This document shows, piece by piece, positions 1 through 8,100 of a stretch of 11,413 nt of DNA. How positions within the stretch are numbered: the stretch's first letter is position 1; the number at the start of each line of letters is the position of its first letter. This stretch comes from JBFGCT01 sp041581055 (GTDB taxonomy: Bacteria; Actinomycetota; Acidimicrobiia; Acidimicrobiales; Ilumatobacteraceae), in NCBI GenBank assembly GCA_041581055.1, contig JBFGCT010000132.1, positions 1-11,413 of the forward strand. The letters are read 5' to 3'. The notes under the pieces are model-generated. The model ran no database searches. It saw nothing but the letters and a program-made list of their open reading frames with translations, and was not told where the DNA came from. Made by a program: the position numbers and the translations under genes.

Positions 1-5
1 CGCGA

Positions 6-892
<887 letters not shown>

Positions 893-893
<1 letters not shown>

Positions 894-1873
894 TATTTGT
901 CGTCCTCTTCGTCGGCCCGCTGGTTCTCCTCATCGGACGGTGGCTCGTCGCTTGCGCTTCCCTCGCCACCGGTTGTCTGGTCGGCCTCATCGCCGGCCGA
1001 TCCCGTGCCACCGTCGGCCTTGTTGGCGCCGGGCTTGGAGAAGCCGGCGGCTTCGGCGGACTCGACGGAGTCGAACCACACTTCGGCCTTGGTCGCCTTG
1101 TAGTAGCGGGTGCCGGGCTCGTGGTAGAGCATCGACCCCACGTTGCCCTTGATCTCGTGGCCCGCCGGCGCCTCGCCGACGTCCTCGAGCGGTTCGACGC
1201 CGCCGGGCCACTGGGCCGCGACAACCGACTCGGCCTTTTCGATCGACTCGGCCTTTTCGATCGACTCGGCCTCGGAGCCGGTCGCGGCTGCACCCTTCGG
1301 GTCGGCCGAGTCGCCAGCCTCGTCGCTGGCGCTTCCCTCGGCGGCCGCGCTGGTCTCGGCGGCGGCTTCGTCCTTGCCGCGGCTGCGGGCGACGCGGGCG
1401 CGGCGGCTGGCGGCGGAGGACTGCGGGCGGCCGCGACCGGCGGCCCCGCCGGCGCGTTCCTCGCGGGCCTGGACGATGGCGAGGCGATCGTCGCTCATCC
1501 GGCCGACGATGACGGTGATGTGGCAGCTGCGCTTGTTGATGCGCGACGCCCGGCCCCGGGCCCGAGGGCGGAACCGCTTGAGCGTCGGCCCCTCGTCGGC
1601 GAAGCAGGCGACGACGTAGAGCTCTTCGGCGTCCTGGAGATCGTTGTTGACGGCGTTGGCGACGGCGCTGGCGAGCACCTTGCGGACGTCGTGGGCGATG
1701 TGCCGCTCGGTGAACTGGAGCCGCTGGTCGGCGGTCCGCACGTCGACCCCGCGGATCAGGTCGAGCACCTCGCGGGCCTTGGACGCCGACGCGCGCACGT
1801 ACTTGGCGGTGGCCTTCGTGCCGGAACGCTCGCCGACGACGTACGACTTCTCGTTGAGCTTCGGACCGGTCAT
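893..1873 (-). CDS. rplV: 50S ribosomal protein L22 with long C-terminal extension carrying a sunset-like domain
   Basis: 326 residues, against about 110-200 for ordinary L22. Residues 15-137 are a normal L22 core: KYVRASASKAREVLDLIRG at the start, and a β-hairpin around RFRPRARGRASRINKRSCH (about 101-118), which reaches the exit-tunnel constriction and contacts 23S rRNA. From about 138 the protein departs from the family. A basic Arg-rich stretch (138-167) is followed by an acidic Ala/Ser/Glu-rich linker (168-227) with IEKAES repeats, then a compact domain (228-279) starting PLEDVGEAPAGHEIKGN. A very acidic tail ends DEEDDK. The compact domain is nearly the same as one at the end of L4 in this operon. 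The frame is open and continuous, so this is a true fusion, not a frameshift. The start ATG overlaps the rpsS stop (TGATG) and the stop overlaps the rpsC ATG. The core call is certain; the function of the extension is unknown. Confidence 0.97.
1037..1192 (-). other. Sunset-like domain at the C-terminus of L22
   Basis: Codes for L22 residues 228-279. Motif elements: PLEDVGEAPAGHEIKGN, then SMLYHEPGTRYYK, then TKAEVWFD, then ESAEAAGF. Compared with the L4 copy (55-residue alignment by eye, including two residues beyond the stated end), 44 positions are identical and several others are conservative. The pattern IKGN...YHxPGxxYY...WF...AEAAGF matches what I recall being annotated as the 'sunset' domain in bacterial proteins. 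It contains no Cys, so an Ada-like zinc site is not supported. The role is unknown. Confidence 0.75.
1227..1271 (-). repeat. 18-bp tandem repeat (about 2.5 copies) in the L22 linker
   Basis: Plus-strand unit gactcggccttttcgatc occurs at 1227-1244 and 1245-1262, then a partial unit gactcggcc at 1263-1271. In frame it encodes the acidic ESIEKAESIEKAES part of the L22 linker (about residues 203-216). The copies are identical at the DNA level, which suggests recent slippage or duplication that keeps frame (unit is a multiple of 3). Confidence 0.9.
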
Positions 1874-2151
1874 CAGCGTCGCGCCCCGCGCTCTTGGCCG
1901 GCGTGGAACTTGAACGTCCGGGTCGGGCTGAACTCTCCGAGCTTGTGGCCGACCATCGACTCGGTCACGTAGACCGGGACGTGCTTGCGGCCGTCGTGGA
2001 CGGCGATCGTGTGGCCGACCATGTCGGGGATGATCGTGGAGCGGCGCGACCAGGTCTTGACGACCTTGCGCTCTCCGGCGGCATTCTGGTCGTCGATCTT
2101 CCTGAGCAGGTGCTCGTCGACGAACGGGCCCTTCTTGAGACTGCGAGACAT
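1873..2151 (-). CDS. rpsS: 30S ribosomal protein S19
   Basis: 92-residue S19, a small-subunit head protein that pairs with S13 and contacts the A-site finger. The N-terminus MSRSLKKGPFVDEHLLRKI and the later MVGHTIAVHDGRKHVPVYV and MVGHKLGEFSPTRTF are diagnostic, and the length is normal for the family. A TTG nine bases upstream (2160) is in frame, but it lies only 2 nt from the GAGAGG Shine-Dalgarno sequence. The ATG at 2151 is 11 nt away and gives the usual family N-terminus, so I chose it. About 34 nt separate it from the rplB stop, the widest gap inside this operon. Its TGA overlaps the rplV ATG. Confidence 0.97.
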   Translation of the reverse strand: MSRSLKKGPFVDEHLLRKIDDQNAAGERKVVKTWSRRSTIIPDMVGHTIAVHDGRKHVPVYVTESMVGHKLGEFSPTRTFKFHAGQERGARR

Positions 2152-2162
2152 GCGGTTCAATA

Positions 2163-2168
2163 CCTCTC
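2163..2168 (-). promoter_or_regulatory. Ribosome binding site for rpsS
   Basis: GAGAGG on the minus strand, 11 nt before the ATG at 2151 and only 2 nt before an alternative in-frame TTG at 2160. This spacing decides the start in favour of the ATG. Confidence 0.7.
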
Positions 2169-2185
2169 TGATTGGCCGGGCCGCG

Positions 2186-3022
2186 TCAGCGGCGACCCCG
2201 ACCGGAGCGCCGGCGACGGATGATGAGCTGCTGGCTGGACTTCTTCTTGTTGCGGGTGCGGCCCTCGGGCTGGCCCCACGGGGACACGGCCGGACGGCCG
2301 CCGGATGTCCGGCCCTCGCCGCCGCCGAGCGGGTGGTCGACCGGGTTCATCGCCACGCCGCGGGTCTGCGGGCGCTTGCCCTTCCACCGGTTGCGGCCGG
2401 CCTTGCCGATCTTGATCAGCTCGTGCTCGGAGTTGCCGACCTCGCCGACGGTCGCCCGGCAGTCGATCAGCACGCGGCGCATCTCGGTGGAGGGCATGCG
2501 CAGCGTGGCGTGGTCGCCGTCCTTGGCGACGAGCTGCACGGCGATACCGGCCGAGCGGCCGATCTTGCCGCCCTGTCCCGGACGCAACTCGACGTTGTGC
2601 ACGACGGTGCCGACCGGGATGTAGCGCAGCTCCATCGCGTTGCCAGGCTTGATGTCCGAGCCGTGGCCGCTCTGCACGACGTCGCCGACCCCGAGGCCGC
2701 GCGGGGCGAGGATGTAGGCCTTCTCGCCGTCGTGGTAGTGCAGCAGCGCGATGCGGCACGTGCGGTTCGGGTCGTACTCGATGGCGGCGACCTTCGCCGG
2801 CACGCCGTCCTTGACCCGCTTGAAGTCGATGATCCGGTACTGCTGCTTGTGACCGCCGCCACGGTGACGCGACGTCTTGCGGCCGTAGCTGTTGCGACCA
2901 CCGGTCTTGTTCTTGCGCGCCAGGAGCGACTTCTCCGGCGTCGACTTGGTGATGTCGGCGAAGTCCGAGCTGGTCTGGAAGCGCCGGCCGGGGCTGGTGG
3001 GCTTGCGGGAACGAATGGCCAT
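2186..3022 (-). CDS. rplB: 50S ribosomal protein L2
   Basis: 278-residue L2, the 23S-rRNA-binding protein needed for subunit association and peptidyl-transferase function. It starts MAIRSRKPTSPGRR and has the OB-fold N-terminal domain (GGRNSYGRKTSRHRGGGHKQ, about 41-60) and the SH3-like C-terminal domain. The near-invariant loop reads GVAMNPVDHPLGGGEGR. The first His (H230, equivalent to E. coli His229 in mature numbering) is kept, but the second His found in most bacteria is Leu (L232, codon CTC). GGRPAVSPWG also differs from the more usual GGRHPVSPWG. The C-terminus is very basic (RRRRSGRGRR). The start lies 7 nt after the rplW stop. It is otherwise full length and in the expected operon position between L23 and S19. 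Confidence 0.98.
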   Translation of the reverse strand: MAIRSRKPTSPGRRFQTSSDFADITKSTPEKSLLARKNKTGGRNSYGRKTSRHRGGGHKQQYRIIDFKRVKDGVPAKVAAIEYDPNRTCRIALLHYHDGEKAYILAPRGLGVGDVVQSGHGSDIKPGNAMELRYIPVGTVVHNVELRPGQGGKIGRSAGIAVQLVAKDGDHATLRMPSTEMRRVLIDCRATVGEVGNSEHELIKIGKAGRNRWKGKRPQTRGVAMNPVDHPLGGGEGRTSGGRPAVSPWGQPEGRTRNKKKSSQQLIIRRRRSGRGRR

Positions 3023-3029
3023 GATGCGC

Positions 3030-3317
3030 TCAGTTCTCGAACAGCGGGATCTCGCCCGCCGCCAGGGTGACGATGGCCCGCTTCGTGTCGGGCGTGGTGC
3101 CGACGCGGTTGGTCCCACGGGTGCGCTTGCGCTTCCCGTTGCGGTTGAGCGTGTTGACCTTGAGCACCTCGACCCCCCAGATCGACTCGACGGCGTCGCG
3201 GATCTCGGGCTTGGAGGCGGAGGGGTGCACGCGGAACGTGTACACGCCCTCCTCGATCAGCGCGTAGCTCTTCTCCGACACGATCGGGGCGATGATGATG
3301 TCGCGGGGGTCTTTCAT
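3030..3317 (-). CDS. rplW: 50S ribosomal protein L23
   Basis: 95-residue L23, which sits at the tunnel exit and is the docking site for trigger factor and the signal recognition particle. Diagnostic features are DIIIAPIVSEKSYALIEEG near the N-terminus, YTFRVHPSASKPEIRDAVE, and the basic loop KVNTLNRNGKRKRTRG. Length is normal, with no extension. This is notable because the flanking tunnel proteins L4 and L22 both have long tails. The ATG overlaps the rplD stop by four bases (ATGA), and AAGGA lies 6 nt upstream inside rplD, so translation is probably coupled to L4. Confidence 0.98.
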   Translation of the reverse strand: MKDPRDIIIAPIVSEKSYALIEEGVYTFRVHPSASKPEIRDAVESIWGVEVLKVNTLNRNGKRKRTRGTNRVGTTPDTKRAIVTLAAGEIPLFEN

Positions 3318-4270
3318 GACTCGTCCTTGTCGGTTGCCGTGTCGCCTGCCGTGTCGGCGGAGTCAGCGGGGGTGCCTGGCGCGGTGAAGCCGGCGGCTTC
3401 GGCCGACTCGGCGGTGTCGAACCACACCTCGGCCTTGGTCGTCTTGTAGTAGCGGCTCCCCGGCACGTGGTAGCGCATCGAGTCGGCATTGCCCTTGATC
3501 TCGTGGCCGGCCGGCGCCTCGCCGGCGTCTTCCAGCGGCTGGGCCGACCCGGGGTACTCGCCGGCGACGACGTCGGAGGAGGAGGAGGAGGAGGAGGAAT
3601 CGCCGGTGTCGGCCGGGTCGGCGGGCGCCGCCGGAGCGCCCGACGCAGCCGAGGACGCGGCCTGGCCGCTGGGAAGGGTCGCCTTGGTGAAGACGATCCA
3701 GTCGTTGCAGAGCACGTCGTAGGCGTTGAGCTCGGAGACGTCGATCACCTGCACGGCAGGCAGATTGCGGAAGCTCAGGGCCGCCGCGGCGTCATCCGGC
3801 CCGAGGACGATCAGCGCCGTGCCCTCGATGCCCAGCGTGCCGAGCGCCCGCTTGGCGTCCTTGGTCTTCGGGCTGTCGATGCCCCAGGACTCGACCACGA
3901 TGATCTTGTCGTCGTGGGCCCGGTCGGACAGCGCCGACCGCAGCGCCGCCTTGATCATCTTCTTCGGGGTCTTCTGGTCGTACTTGCGGGGCTTGGGCCC
4001 GTGCGCCACGCCCCCGCCGGTGAACTGCGGCGAGCGGATCGAGCCCTGGCGGGCGTTGCCGGTGCCCTTCTGGCGGTACGGCTTGGCGCCGCCGCCGCGC
4101 ACGTCGGAGCGGGTCTTGGTGCTCTGCGTGCCCGAGCGCCGGGCGGCGAGCTGCGCGGTGACGACCTGGTGCATCAGCGGCACGTTCGGCTGGACACCGA
4201 ACATCGACTCGTCGAGCTCGACCGTGCCGGCGTCCTTGCCGGCGGGGTTCTTCATCGTCAGCGAGGCCAT
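3314..4270 (-). CDS. rplD: 50S ribosomal protein L4 with long C-terminal extension carrying a sunset-like domain
   Basis: 318 residues, against about 200-220 for ordinary L4. Residues 1-200 are a normal L4: the N-terminal strand region, the tunnel loop around GGGAKPYRQKGTGNARQGS (59-77), GGGVAHGPKPRKY, and a Rossmann-like globular part ending LNAYDVLCNDWIVFTKATL. L4 loops form the exit-tunnel constriction together with L22, and in E. coli L4 also represses its own operon. From about 202 there is an Ala/Pro/Ser/Asp linker with eight consecutive Ser (225-232). A compact domain follows (245-296, PLEDAGEAPAGHEIKGN ... ESAEAAGF) that is almost the same as the one on L22, then an acidic tail ending DKDES. 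Start: ATG at 4270 with AAGGGAG 7 nt upstream and 2 nt after the rplC stop. The stop overlaps rplW (ATGA). The extension's role is unknown. Confidence 0.97.
   Translation of the reverse strand: MASLTMKNPAGKDAGTVELDESMFGVQPNVPLMHQVVTAQLAARRSGTQSTKTRSDVRGGGAKPYRQKGTGNARQGSIRSPQFTGGGVAHGPKPRKYDQKTPKKMIKAALRSALSDRAHDDKIIVVESWGIDSPKTKDAKRALGTLGIEGTALIVLGPDDAAAALSFRNLPAVQVIDVSELNAYDVLCNDWIVFTKATLPSGQAASSAASGAPAAPADPADTGDSSSSSSSSDVVAGEYPGSAQPLEDAGEAPAGHEIKGNADSMRYHVPGSRYYKTTKAEVWFDTAESAEAAGFTAPGTPADSADTAGDTATDKDES
3383..3538 (-). other. Sunset-like domain at the C-terminus of L4
   Basis: Codes for L4 residues 245-296. Elements in order: PLEDAGEAPAGHEIKGN, SMRYHVPGSRYYK, TKAEVWFD, ESAEAAGF. Paralogous to the domain on L22 (44 of 55 residues identical by eye). 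Over about 154 aligned bases I count 19 mismatches, so the DNA is about 88% identical. No Cys or obvious catalytic residues are seen. The aromatic and glycine pattern suggests a small folded domain, not a disordered tail. Confidence 0.75.
3575..3598 (-). repeat. Trinucleotide repeat, eight TCC units, encoding Ser8 in L4
   Basis: Plus strand (gga)8, read as eight identical TCC serine codons in the L4 linker (residues 225-232). Use of one codon throughout marks it as a simple-sequence repeat prone to whole-codon slippage. In the mRNA the tract is (UCC)8, complementary to purine-rich Shine-Dalgarno sequences such as GGAGGA. Any regulatory meaning is speculative. Confidence 0.9.
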
Positions 4271-4272
4271 CG

Positions 4273-4920
4273 TCAGGCTCCCTTCCCCGCCAGCTTCACG
4301 GCGTTGCGCACGACGACGACGCCGCCGGCCGGACCGGGAACCGCGCCCTTGACGAGCAGCACGTTGCGATCGGCGTCGGACTCGACGACCTCGAGGTTCT
4401 GCGTCGTGACCTGCGCGTGGCCCATGTGGCCGGCCATCTTCATGCCTTTGAAGACCCGGGCGGGAAAGGCGCAGGAGCCGATCGCGCCGGGCTTGCGATG
4501 GCTCTTGTGGTTGCCGTGCGACGCCGGCTGGCCCTTGAAGTTGTGGCGCTTCATCACGCCGGCGAACCCCTTGCCCCGGCTGGTGCCGGTGACGTCGACC
4601 TTGGAGCCCGACGGGATCTGCTCGACCGTGATCTCCTGGCCGACCTCGAAGCCGTCGACCGAGTCGAGGCGCAGCTCGATGAGCCGCCTGCCCGGGGCGA
4701 CGCCCGCCTTCGCGTAGTGACCGGCCACCGGCTGGGTCAGCTTCTTCGCGTCGCGGTGACCGTACGTGACCTGCAGGGCGTTGTACCCGTCCCGCTCGTC
4801 GGTCTTGATCTGAACGATGCGCATGGGATCGACGCGCACGACGGTGACCGGGACGACCTTGTCGTCCACCCACGTCTGCGTCATGCCGACCTTCTCGCCG
4901 ACGATCGCTTGTTGTGCCAT
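4273..4920 (-). CDS. rplC: 50S ribosomal protein L3
   Basis: 215-residue L3, an early-assembly 23S-binding protein whose long loop approaches the peptidyl-transferase centre. The N-terminus MAQQAIVGEKVGMTQTW and the loop segments VTGTSRGKGFAGVMKRHNFKG (split across about 110-130), ASHGNHKSHRKPGAIG and RVFKGMKMAGHMG (155-167) are diagnostic. Length is normal. Start: ATG at 4920, with GAAGGA 7 nt upstream. A TTG at 4944 is in frame but has no better site and would add a non-family N-terminus. In most bacteria rplC directly follows rpsJ. Here it is preceded by its own promoter-like sequence and a hairpin-rich leader, and rpsJ lies 6 kb upstream. The stop is 2 nt before the rplD start. Confidence 0.98.
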   Translation of the reverse strand: MAQQAIVGEKVGMTQTWVDDKVVPVTVVRVDPMRIVQIKTDERDGYNALQVTYGHRDAKKLTQPVAGHYAKAGVAPGRRLIELRLDSVDGFEVGQEITVEQIPSGSKVDVTGTSRGKGFAGVMKRHNFKGQPASHGNHKSHRKPGAIGSCAFPARVFKGMKMAGHMGHAQVTTQNLEVVESDADRNVLLVKGAVPGPAGGVVVVRNAVKLAGKGA

Positions 4921-4927
4921 GAGGCGT

Positions 4928-4933
4928 TCCTTC
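4928..4933 (-). promoter_or_regulatory. Ribosome binding site for rplC
   Basis: GAAGGA on the minus strand, 7 nt from the ATG at 4920. It fixes that start over the upstream TTG at 4944. The same ten bases AAGGAACGCC also precede the nuclease gene at 9643-9652. Confidence 0.8.
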
Positions 4934-4945
4934 TCGTTGTCCAAA

Positions 4946-4973
4946 CCCCTCGCGCACCGGATGGTGCGGGGGG
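4946..4973 (-). promoter_or_regulatory. Leader hairpin 2 just upstream of the rplC ribosome binding site
   Basis: Minus-strand CGCACC-ATCC-GGTGCG forms a perfect 6-bp stem (4953-4958 with 4963-4968). It can be extended by CCCC/GGGG arms (4970-4973 with 4946-4949), leaving a small asymmetric internal loop, and TTTGG follows. It lies about 13 nt before the Shine-Dalgarno sequence, so it could influence rplC initiation or act as an attenuator. Regulation is inferred from position only. Confidence 0.5.
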
Positions 4974-4985
4974 CTCTCCACGCAA

Positions 4986-5024
4986 AAGCTCCGCCGTCCG
5001 GGTTTCCACGGACACGCGGAGCTT
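4986..5024 (-). promoter_or_regulatory. Leader hairpin 1 of the rplC operon (attenuator-like)
   Basis: On the minus strand AAGCTCCGC (5024-5016) pairs perfectly with GCGGAGCTT (4994-4986). Inner arms GTCCG/CGGAC pair again, separated from the outer stem by a small internal loop. The 3' arm runs into TTTT then GCG, resembling a short intrinsic terminator or attenuator in an operon leader. In E. coli, L4 binds the S10-operon leader and causes attenuation. A similar role here is a hypothesis based on position and shape. Confidence 0.5.
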
Positions 5025-5135
5025 GAAACTCTGGGTTGCCCGGCGGTTCCAGGCCCCAACGGTGTGGGCGGCCTACCAGGACATCGGTTGCACAGTGTGT
5101 TGGCGCCCGGAATGCCTTCCGAATGCAGCGAGCTA

Positions 5136-5164
5136 ATGCTATGAGCGCCGACCGACCCTTCCAA
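5136..5164 (-). promoter_or_regulatory. Putative housekeeping promoter for the rplC operon
   Basis: TTGGAA (5164-5159), a 17-bp spacer, then TAGCAT (5141-5136). Each hexamer matches 4 of 6 bases of the consensus at the optimal spacing. It lies between the hairpin after the nuclease stop and the rplC leader, so transcription would begin near 5129 and give a leader of about 210 nt. Confidence 0.5.
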
Positions 5165-5166
5165 CC

Positions 5167-5188
5167 TCGCCCGCCGCGCGACGGGCGA
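5167..5188 (-). terminator. Putative GC-rich terminator after the nuclease gene
   Basis: Begins 10 nt past the TAG stop. Minus-strand TCGCCCGTC-GCGC-GGCGGGCGA forms a 9-bp stem with one T·G pair and a four-base loop. No T-tract follows, as is common for GC-rich actinobacterial terminators, so strength is uncertain. It sits directly upstream of the rplC promoter candidate and would insulate the two units. Confidence 0.5.
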
Positions 5189-5197
5189 TCGCTCGGC

Positions 5198-8100
5198 CTA
5201 CTTGATCGTGAAGTCGGCGACGTGCGTGGTGCCGTCGACGAACTTGACGACGAGCTGGCGACATGTGCCGGCCCACGACTTGGCCGTCTTCCACACGTAC
5301 ACGTAGGTGTCGGTGACGGCGTCGTACGACAGTCCGCTCGACCCCGGGCTCTCGATCGACTCGAGATCGGCGATCGGCGCCCCGGTCGAGCACGCGATCG
5401 GCTGCGACTTGGGGTAGCCGACGGCGAAGATGGCGAGACCCTGGTCGCCGCCGAGGCTGAACTTGATCGGGATGGCCTGACCGCCCTTGAGCTGGTTCAC
5501 CGACGGCTGGATGGCGATCGGCGCGAAGAACCCGTCGAACGCGAACACCACCGAGTGGGAGACGGCGTTCGAACCGACGCCGCCGTCCTTGTCGGTCACC
5601 GCGACGGTCACCGTGTGCGTGCCGGTCGAGGCGTACGCGTGCGCCGGGCCGGTGCACGTCGCTCCGACCACGGTGCCGGGCTGTGGGCCGCCGCCGGCGC
5701 CGTAGTCGACGGTGCAGGTGAACGGTCCGTCGGCCGGCGCCGGGTCGGTGAACGAGGCGGACGCGGTCACCGGTTGCCCGGGCGTCGACGGCGACGGCGA
5801 GGTCGACGGCGCCGCCACGGACGGCGCGACGTTCGTGATCGTCACCGTCGCCTGCGCGACCGCGGTGAGGCCACCCTGATCGGTGGCGCGGACCTTCACG
5901 ATCGCGTTGCTCGGCCCGTCGAGTCCAGCGGCGGAGAAGCTGGCGGTCTGGCCGGCCGTCTCGAAGGTGCCGTTGTCGTCCAGGTCCCACGCGAAGGCCA
6001 AGGCGCCACCCTCCGGGTCGGTCCCGGTGGCCGAGAGGCCCACGGCGCCGCCCTCGCCGACCGAGTACGGACCGCCGGCGTCGGCCGTCGGCGGCGCGTT
6101 GAGCGCCAGCCCGACCAGCACCGGGTCGTGGTCGGAGGACCGGTAGGCGGTCGGGGTGTAGAGGTCCTGCGGCTTGAACTCGGTGTTGTAGTCGATCACC
6201 GAGGGCTCGTCGGCGTTGATGTGCCACTCGGTGACGCCGGTGACCTGCGCCGCCAGCGAGCTCGTGGCGAGGGCGTGATCGAGATAGCCGGACTGGCCGT
6301 CGAACGTGAACGAATACGCCGACGCGCCGAGCGCGGCCTCGATGAGGTTCGTGTAACCGGCCCCCGTGATCGCCGCGATCGGATCCTCCTGCGCGTACGC
6401 GTTGAGGTCGCCGATGATCAGGAAGTCGGCGTCGCCGCTCCCGGTGGGATCGGTGGCCAGCCACTGCGTCAGCGCGTTGGCCGCGTTGACCCGTGTCTGG
6501 TTGCAGTTGCCCTGCCCGTCGCCGGTGTCGGGGTCGCCGGCGCACGCCGAGCCCTTCGACTTGAGGTGGTTGACCACGACGGTGAACTTCGCGCCGCTGG
6601 CGTTCTCGGCGAACGTCTGGGCGATGGCCGGCCGGTTGCGCGTGTCGTCGAACAGCGGGTTCACCGCCGACGTCAGCACCTTGTGCGGCCCGACGGGGGT
6701 GACCGCGGCCGGCTTGTAGAGCACGCCGACCCTGATCTGGTCGGTGCCGACCACCCCGGTGTTCACGAACGCGTAGGCGCCGGGCGCGGTCGCCGCGTTG
6801 AGCCCGGCGACCAGGTCCTCGATCGCGCTGTTCGGCGTGGCGTCGTTCTCCAACTCCATCAGGCCGACGACGTCGGCGTCGATGGCGGTCAGCGCGGCGA
6901 TGATCTTCGCCCGCTGCCGGTTGAACTCGTTGAGGTCGTTGGCGCCGCGCGGGGTCGGGAACCCGCCGCCGAGCCCGTTGCCGTTGAAGTAGTTGAGCAC
7001 GTTGAACGCGGCGACGGTGACGTCGCCGCCGACCGCCGCCGGCGCCGCGGTGCGGGCGTTGACACGGCTGAAGGACGGGGCGACGGTCGGCTGCAGCCGG
7101 TAGTCGCGGGTCGTGCTGTTGGAGCTGATCAGCCCGTAGTCGAGCACGCCGGTCAGCCCGGTGACGGTGTCGCCGGAGCGCAGCGTGTTGTCGAGCCCGA
7201 TGTACGGGATCGGGTTGGGGTTCTGGAGGGTCGTGCCGTCGTCGAGCACCAGCAGGCGGCGGGCGTTCTCGTCGGCGAGCGCGATCGCCGCGGCGCTGCC
7301 GGGGGCGAACACGTTGGTCGGGGTGAACAGGCGCCCGCCCGACGACAGCGTCACCTGGCCGAACCGTCCTTGGAAGAAGTTCTGGCTCGCGGTGAGCGTC
7401 TGGGCGAACGAGATCAGCATGCCCTCGAACCGTTCGAGGTCGCCGTTCACCGTCTCCGGCAGCGACACCGGCGTCGCCGCGGGGGGCGCGGTCGCGCCGC
7501 AGTTCGTGATGGCGGTGACGGTGTCGATCTCGGTCAGCGTGTTGAACTCGATCACGCGACCGCTGACCCGCACGACGTCGCCGACGGAGACGTCGACGCT
7601 GGACAGCGGGTTGCCGGACGGCACGAACACGAAGATCCCGTCCGACGTCGCCGGGTCGGCGTCGCCGGCGGAGTCCTGCACGTAGAAGCCGCCCAGGCCG
7701 GTGCTCCCCTGGAAGTCGCCGACGACGACGCCCTTGGTCGACAGCGTCGACCCGGCGAGCGGGCTGGCGGCGCCGCTGCCCTGGATGGCGTAGATCGGGG
7801 TGAACCCGAGGGCGCACGGGTCGAGGGCCACCGTCTCGAACGTGAACGCGAAGTCGGCGGCCATGTTGTCGGGCGGGTCGTCGAGGTCGACGTCGGTGAC
7901 CTGGGCCGCCACGACAGTGACCGTGCACGACTCGCCGTTGGCGAAGTCGACGCCGGGATCGAGCGTGAACGTGGTCGGGCCGCCGGTGACGGCCGCGGCG
8001 TGGCTCCCGCTGGTCGCGCACAGGATCGTGAACCACGAGCCGGCCACGTTCACCGGCTCGTTGAACGCGATCGTCACGTTCGCGGTGACGGCGACGCTGC

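Noticed and set aside
1037..1192. Ada-like zinc-binding domain in the L4/L22 tails
   Set aside because: The AEAAGF ending recalls the Ada N-domain, but neither copy has a single Cys, so the four-Cys zinc site is missing.
4921..4944. TTG start for rplC at 4944
   Set aside because: It would place the GAAGGA ribosome binding site inside the gene and add residues absent from L3 proteins.
4271..5164. Extending rplD upstream to 5164 as a 616-residue protein
   Set aside because: The upstream part runs through rplC in another frame and has no family similarity. The ATG at 4270 has an ideal AAGGGAG 7 nt away and gives a normal L4 N-terminus.
4921..5197. A small gene or tRNA in the 277-nt gap before rplC
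   Set aside because: No cloverleaf and no minus-strand frame with a ribosome binding site. The gap is better explained by a terminator, promoter and structured leader.
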